In this document: positions 59,201 through 64,000 of the stretch, piece by piece
Numbering within the stretch: position 1 is the first letter of the stretch
Layout: each line of letters begins with the position of its first letter
Origin: Trebouxia sp. TZW2008
Taxonomy: Eukaryota > Chlorophyta > Trebouxiophyceae > Trebouxiales > Trebouxiaceae
DNA: 64,000 nt
Direction of reading: 5' to 3'
NCBI GenBank assembly: GCA_002118135.1
Contig: BDIU01000215.1
Coordinates: 62,001 to 126,000, forward strand
Notes under the pieces: model-generated
Told to the model about the DNA's origin: nothing
The model's database searches: none
The model's input: only the letters and a program-made list of their open reading frames with translations
Made by a program: the position numbers and the translations under genes

Positions 59201-60930
59201 TGACTCTGTCTAGGCTGCTCAGCTTGATTGAGGCCTGAAGGGCTTGTGGACATGTCTGGAGCAGGAAGCTTTGACTCCAGCAGTTCAGAGCGAGTAATCA
59301 TCACTGCATAGTCCACACACTTTTGTGAATTTGCCACTGTGTGTACACAAGCTTTCAAGTCACATGACCAGCTTGTCAGCAAACTCTATCTGTGTGACTC
59401 AAAAATGGTTGACGTGTACCTGAGCGAAGCCTGCAAAAGTCAAGCAGTTGTCTTATGGCTGGTCCATGTTGCGCAAGTAATTCTGCTGAAGAATGAGCAA
59501 TTGAAGCACATGAATGATGGCCTGTCTGCCACACATCGCTTGCAGATTGCTGCACCTCACTACTCCCCTCAACCTTGAGGAATGTCGTGAACTCCTCATA
59601 GCTCTTGAACGCCTGTGACTCATCTATAGAAACACACAATCTTGGCATTGAGACCCAAAGGAAACCAGCATTGCCTGCGCTCATGCATGCATGACAAAAA
59701 CTGATGAAGCATATTCAGTTTGATGTTGCATTTGCGACAACCTAAAACGCTGTGCTTTTATACAAATTGCAGTGATACAAGAGTAGACAAAGGGGTGGTG
59801 TCCAGCCCTACAGCTAAACATCAACGGGGCATGTGGTGAAAGCTACAATCGCTACAGCAATGCATCAGTCTCCATAGTGGGGCATCAGAGAAGGTGAGGT
59901 GTGTGTACAACTACATAGTGCATCAGGGTTGCTTGAGCATGTGGAGCATTGAGGAAGCACATGAAATGTTGGACAGCTGACATTGCGAACGTAAGCTGTG
60001 ACTGCATGCCAAGCAAGTATGCCCTCTAGATATAAGCCAGGCTCAAAGTCCCAACGGGTCTCTTGACAGCACGCTCCCATCACTCTTGATAAAAAGACAG
60101 CAAGTACCTGTTGACAGATGCTGCTTGTTGAAAGTCTGATGTCTCAACTGTGTCAGGGAATTCAAACGTGCTGCAAGCACAATCTCCTTTGCAGCAAGCG
60201 CATTCTCCTTTGCAGCCAGCAACTGGCCATATGATTGCTTGTTGTCGCCATTTGCGCCATCAAATGCTGTTTGTGCTGCGGCCACAGCATCAGTGACCTT
60301 GACCACAGCGCCAGCAGCCTCTGCCACAGCATCCTCAGCTTCCTTGATCTTCAGTGGCAAGGCTGCCTCATCCATCTTCAGAAACAGGGGCTGAAGCTTT
60401 TGAAGCAGTAAATTTAGGTCAAAGTACCCTGCACACACGACAAACTGCGTGTACGTGCACAATGTGTACGTGCACAAAGCACCCAGCTTCGAGACAGCAG
60501 TGCTGTGGCAAGCAAAATGCTGCACTGACTCAAAGGTGACAAGGACGCCTTACAGGAAGCAAGGACATGTACCATGCCCGCGCGGGGGCTGCAAGCCACA
60601 ACAAAAACAGACTCTGAACCTTTGACAAGTCTTTGCATAGCTTTGCTAAAACAATTTCCCTGTGCAAGCTGAGAGACACACACAGTGGCTGCAGCTTTAG
60701 CGGACGTGCTCCACATCTGGACCTCAAGCTTTTGTGAGTGGACCCACCTTGTGCAGCGCTAGCAACGCCTGACGCTCATGAAGTAGTGGCCTGCAGCGAT
60801 CTGCGAAGCAGCCGAGAGCAGCAAAGCCTCCCTGCAAGAGCACACCGTGGTCTCCTGCACACAAAGCAGCCTCCTGCACACTGTGCAACTTGTCTCGCCT
60901 GCAGTCAAGGCGCAACGTTCTCGCAGGCAC
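56234..60930 (-). CDS. Atypical protein-kinase-fold protein with N-terminal coiled coil
   Basis: First exon 60748-60930 (MPARTLRLDCRRDKLHSVQE), next 60557-60707 approx., then an Ala/Lys/Glu-rich coiled-coil exon (about 60110-60430; AEDAVAEAAGAVVKV), several linker exons (59376-59684, 59100-59380, 58700-58850), 57500-57720 (AYSAAHGMQYGMISN), 57060-57200 and a Gly-rich exon at about 56582-56710 (GYGLGTTLL). The last exon, ending at 56234, has the catalytic-loop equivalent NDLHPNNIVLV (D and N retained, HRD altered) and VYFVDFSHS (metal-binding D in DFS rather than DFG). Layout resembles Crinkler-like/atypical kinases found in algae and oomycetes (inference). Several exon borders are approximate; N-lobe Lys not identified with certainty. 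Confidence 0.65.
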
Positions 60931-61137
60931 TCAGCACTAGAAGGGGCGGAGAATGCTCAGCGCTCGGATGACTCAAGCGAGAGCCGTGCTGAGCGCCCCT
61001 AGCGAAGCGGCTAGCTTTGCAGGCTGAGAACGCAAGCGGCAGACTGGCGCGGTGCATCTTGGCTTGAACTTCACTGACAGATGGGGGGAATTGAGTCGAA
61101 TCGCCCAGGTCGACTCATGCCAATTCTTACTCTTGTA
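60931..61137. promoter_or_regulatory. CpG-rich promoter of the kinase-like gene
   Basis: Directly upstream of the minus-strand ATG at 60930, rich in CG (CTCAGCGCTCGGATGAC, GAGCGCCCCTAGCGAAGC). No core element is assigned. Confidence 0.5.
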
Positions 61138-61700
61138 CTAACTTGACTTTGCACCATAAAACAACTTTGCAAACAACAGCCGTACAGTGTCCACATACTC
61201 CCGCATAGGCTCAGAAGCACCTTGCTTGTACTGGTCCAACCGTGTCATCAGAGTTGTTTTGCTCTCACCAAAGCGTCCTACCAGCTGGGCATACAGAGCA
61301 GCAAAGTTTTGGATGGTGGATTTGTCCGAGCCACAGAACCACAGATGAGCTTTGTCCCGCAGATACAGTTCAGCGTACATGATAGCCCCATTGTCATTCC
61401 ACCCAGACACAGTAGCAAAGTTGGTGAAGAGCTCTGCCCACAGCAGGACATCTTCAAATGTTTGCCGTGATCATAAGGGACTTTGACTCTGCTGATGTGA
61501 TTGGGGTTATACGTTATGCCGAAAGCACCATCCTGTTGACCTTGTGCATTGCCAGCATTCTGGAGACCTTGTTGTGCAATTTGCTGAGGGCATGATGAGC
61601 ATGTACAGCATCCAAGCAAGCAAGCTCACTCTGGCATCAATGACACAAATGTATGTAGTGCCTGAGCCAAGATCTGCTGCAGTGTCATGTTGCTACCAGT
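61138..61700 (-). pseudogene. LTR-retrotransposon gag fragment, frameshifted
   Basis: 61138-61410 encodes a retrotransposon-gag domain (YAELYLRDKAHLWF, FAALYAQLVGRFGESKTTL, REYVDTVRLLFAKLF). Gag-like sequence continues upstream but in other frames: EDVLLWAELFTNFATVSGW joins directly, a frameshift occurs near 61460, and a likely N-terminus MTLQQILAQALHTFVSL lies near 61635-61695 ahead of a stop. No CCHC knuckle, protease, integrase or reverse transcriptase follows. It is a remnant, probably of a Ty3-like element. Confidence 0.8.
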
Positions 61701-62508
61701 GATGTGGCTACCAATGATGCTGATGTTGCTTCCAATAATGGTGATGATCCACTGAAATGCAGTGCCACCAAGAGCTGCAGTGTCAGGTGAGTCTAGACCT
61801 GCTGCCACGAGCAGTCGCGGCAAAAGTTTCAAACAGCAGCTGAGATAAGTAAAATTGACTGCTGGCAATAACGCCCAAGTACTATGAAGGAATGGAGCTG
61901 AAAATGGGATATTGATGGCATCCATGAGGGGTGCGACAAGCTAGCGCTGATAACGTCATAAATTCTGGAGGAAGGGAGTGTTAACTTAACACTGGTGGTT
62001 GATGATAAGCAGATGTGATCCTGGACTGATGAGGGATGAAGAAGAGAAAGTCAGCGTGTACAATGTATGACAATGTAGTGACGGCGATCCGTCACATTCG
62101 CCCCCTCTGAAAGAGCTTTCGTGCACTGCGCTCCTGCTGTTGAATGTATGAATGGAAAAGCAACCACCAGGTGCTGATAAGTCGTCACATAACAACAACC
62201 TCCCTGAATTCATTTGAGATTGATTCAGTGTCTGGATGAATGATCGATCGATTGATGTAACGATTGAGTTCGGCAAATGGTATTCATTTGCATTTGATGT
62301 GAAATGTGGAGCAACTAATGTACGAGAAGCTCTAGCTCACTGATGGGGCTAAGTCATCAAAAGCGGTGTACTGGCGCTGGTCAGTACTGCAGTACTGACA
62401 AAGCAATACAGCCGTGTCTTAGAACATCTTGACACCTCTGTGTGCAGCAAAGGTGTGTGCACAAGAAAGGGATTCAGATACCCTGATGTTCTGACTGAGA
62501 CTATGCTT
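61701..62508. mobile_element. Possible 5' LTR/leader of the gag remnant
   Basis: On the minus strand, TGTGACGGATCGCCGTCAC begins at 62096 and would be a plausible LTR start (TG...), about 400 bp before the gag start. It contains a perfect 7-bp inverted repeat (62078-62095). A second LTR was not found, so the boundary is a guess. 62.1-62.5 kb otherwise shows nothing. Confidence 0.3.
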
Positions 62509-62694
62509 TCAACGATTTGCTGACAGGTCTGAGAGATCCACGACCTTGACGTCTGCCTCGGCCTCGACCTCGGCCAGTGCGGCCTCGACCTCGACCTGTA
62601 GTGGCAGGCAGTTCACTGATGTCACCAGGAACCAACCCAGTGTCAGTGCCCTGAGCAGCTTGCACAGCAGCCACTTCTTCCTAGTAAACATCAA
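62509..62694 (-). repeat. GGTCGA-rich tract encoding RG repeats
   Basis: 62525-62605 is a GTCGAGGCC-type repeat. On the minus strand one frame reads RGRGRTGRGRGRGRRQGRG; another gives an acidic frame (VEAALAEVEAEADVKV). It could be an RG-rich end of a transposon protein or simple sequence; no gene is defended. Confidence 0.5.
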
Positions 62695-62787
62695 GGATTT
62701 GTCATCCTAACAAGATCCTATCAAAAGCTTAGGTATTTCAACAGGTTTTCTGCCGCAGCCTCTGCAGAAGCTGCATGCAATCTCTGT

Positions 62788-62860
62788 AGGATCAGCGCCA
62801 CATCACTGCGGAGATGGGTTCTGTTAGCGCCACATCACTGCGAAGATGGGTTCTGTTAGA
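62788..62860. repeat. ~34-bp tandem duplication
   Basis: GCGCCACATCACTGCGGAGA + TGGGTTCTGTTA occurs twice in direct succession with one difference. Confidence 0.85.
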
Positions 62861-62883
62861 ATTTTGAGGGTGTGGCCCAGGGG

Positions 62884-62901
62884 TGGCGCCGCTAGCGGCG
62901 C
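62884..62901. repeat. Perfect 16-bp palindrome
   Basis: GCGCCGCTAGCGGCGC is its own reverse complement. It sits just before the GTACC-rich inverted repeat, in a CpG-rich spot. Confidence 0.85.
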
Positions 62902-62935
62902 GAAAGCAGGGGGGTTGTCAGAGTGCGTGCGCTGA

Positions 62936-63063
62936 CTACCGGTTGTACCCTTTGTACCATGTACTGCTCACTTTCTCCAGACGTCCTCATTACTAACAGA
63001 ATCTCCAAATCCTCATAGAAGTTCAGGTACATTGGTACATAGGGTACATTACCGTTGGTACTA
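62936..63063. repeat. Imperfect inverted repeat rich in GTAC
   Basis: The left arm ACCGGTTGTACCCTTTGTAC + CATGTAC (62938-62964) pairs with the reverse complement of the right arm GGTACATTGGTACATAGGGT + ACATTACCGT (63027-63056), loop about 60 bp. It could be a short MITE-like element or hairpin. Confidence 0.7.
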
Positions 63064-63153
63064 CTACTTCTACTAAACATTCAAATAGAAGTAAAGCAGT
63101 AAGTACTAGTTTGGATATTATTGATTATTATAAGGAAAAGGCATGTACCCATG

Positions 63154-63352
63154 TACTTCTGTAGGGTTTGGGATACTCACATTCTGCTTGATGTTTTCAG
63201 TATGTTAAAACCTGGCATTTGAAATTACAGGATTCTGACAGGGTATTGCACACACTCACAGACACACCTGCTTAGATAACCATGACATAACCCTGCAAAT
63301 GCTTAGTAAAAGCAAATGGTCAGTGGTCAGCGTTGTAAATATATATATACAG
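63154..63352 (-). repeat. Dispersed ~195-bp repeat (copy B, inverted)
   Basis: Reverse complement of copy A at 55385-55578, with only a handful of differences seen by eye and a longer (TA)n at one end. The gene-poor surroundings fit a small mobile or recombined segment. Confidence 0.9.
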
Positions 63353-64000
63353 GCTGTGCAGCTCTTGTGCAACCCACGTGTTTGCGCATAGGCACATGAC
63401 TTGATAGTACTGAAAACTTCGTTCTCTGTTCAGATGCTTTGGACAGGCAAGATGGGATCTTTCGGACTGTTTTTGATGTCATGGTTGAACAATGTAGTGC
63501 TGCGTTTTGTAAACATGTACATCGTGTGCAGTTGTAGGTGCAGCTGGCATTGCATTACAGCTTGGCATTTTAGTTCCTTACAGCTAATAAGTACCTTTTG
63601 CAGAAACTGCTGCTTTCCTCACATTGTGTTGTGTGCACGCCTTATCTGTGATTCACCAGTTTTCTCACAGAGGCTCTGTGCCATGGCATCATGAGCGATG
63701 GTTTCAACTCTCATGTAGGACACTTCTGAGTGGCAGGTAGGGCAATTGATGCAGGTCATGCTGCTCACATTCTCACAATCAGCGATGCTGACAAGCGAAG
63801 TGCAGCAACGCTGGCTGCAGTACAGATAGCAGCTGAGGACAGTTTCTGACACTATTTTTGGTCCCCGAAGCTGTCCCAAGGAAAACCTTAGTAACATTGA
63901 TCCAGGTTCAATTAAGGTCGACGAGCCGGTTTGACGCTGGTTCTCCTGCGCGATACCGACAGCACCCGCGAGCGCACAGTACGATCTGAGCGCAACAGTC
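63353..64000. other. Right-edge region, CpG-rich terminus
   Basis: A minus-strand frame at 63619-63897 contains several Cys and CPTCHSEV, too short to assign. The last ~95 bp are CpG-dense (TGCGCGATACCGACAGCACC, CGCGAGCGCACAG), suggesting the promoter of a gene beyond the window. Confidence 0.4.

Noticed and set aside
63619..63897. Possible zinc-finger frame (CPTCHSEV) on the minus strand
   Set aside because: Cys spacing does not fit RING or MYND convincingly and no adjoining exon was found.
1..64000. CRISPR array, bacterial operon or prophage
   Set aside because: Repeats are exon-derived with variable spacing; genes are intron-rich and eukaryotic throughout.

Overview
The window is nuclear DNA of a eukaryote, most likely a green alga. 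The class is uncertain; a trebouxiophyte-like chlorophyte is a guess. Evidence: every gene is split by many GT-AG introns. A plastid terminal oxidase and a plant-type amino acid permease (AAP family) point to Viridiplantae. A Par14-type prolyl isomerase and spliceosomal SmG are ordinary nuclear genes. CpG looks scarce (TG and CA abundant) in gene bodies but common around gene starts.

Layout: (1) 1-4849 (+), 3' part of an AAP-type amino acid permease. (2) about 6.3-18.36 kb (+), a large secreted or surface Cys-rich protein built from about 12 phase-1 symmetric exons, then a beta-rich domain and a C-terminal hydrophobic tail. (3) 18879-20222 (-), Par14/PIN4-like parvulin, divergent from (4) 20585-20966 (+), snRNP SmG, across a CpG-rich bidirectional promoter. 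(5) 20967-24277, no firm gene, with a CpG-rich patch near 22.7-23.3 kb. (6) 24278-32120 (-), PTOX, for which a 10-exon, 450-codon model closes in frame, divergent from (7) 32581-44739 (+), a protein with seven CCCH zinc fingers. (8) 45861-55132 (+), a type II membrane Fringe-like (GT31/DUF604-type) glycosyltransferase with a long acidic/polar tail. (9) 56234-60930 (-), an atypical kinase-fold protein with an N-terminal coiled coil. (10) 61138-61700 (-), a broken LTR-retrotransposon gag. A further CpG-rich stretch at the right edge suggests another promoter.

The most unusual theme is intron content. In genes 1, 2, 6, 7 and 8, introns are largely tandem, progressively decayed copies of the neighbouring exon together with its splice site. 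Examples: seven copies of the DDD-motif exon of the glycosyltransferase, about seven copies of the last PTOX exon carrying the ExxH iron-ligand motif, a 144-bp in-frame repeat in the permease, and a ~153-bp (paired ~306-bp) array in the Cys-rich gene. This looks like intron growth by repeated local exon duplication and gives a reservoir of possible alternative exons. The short genes (parvulin, SmG) lack obvious arrays. A separate ~195-bp dispersed repeat occurs at 53.36, 55.39 and (inverted) 63.15 kb.

Nothing was computed with software. Exon borders come from reading splice signals and checking phase by hand; identities come from remembered family motifs.
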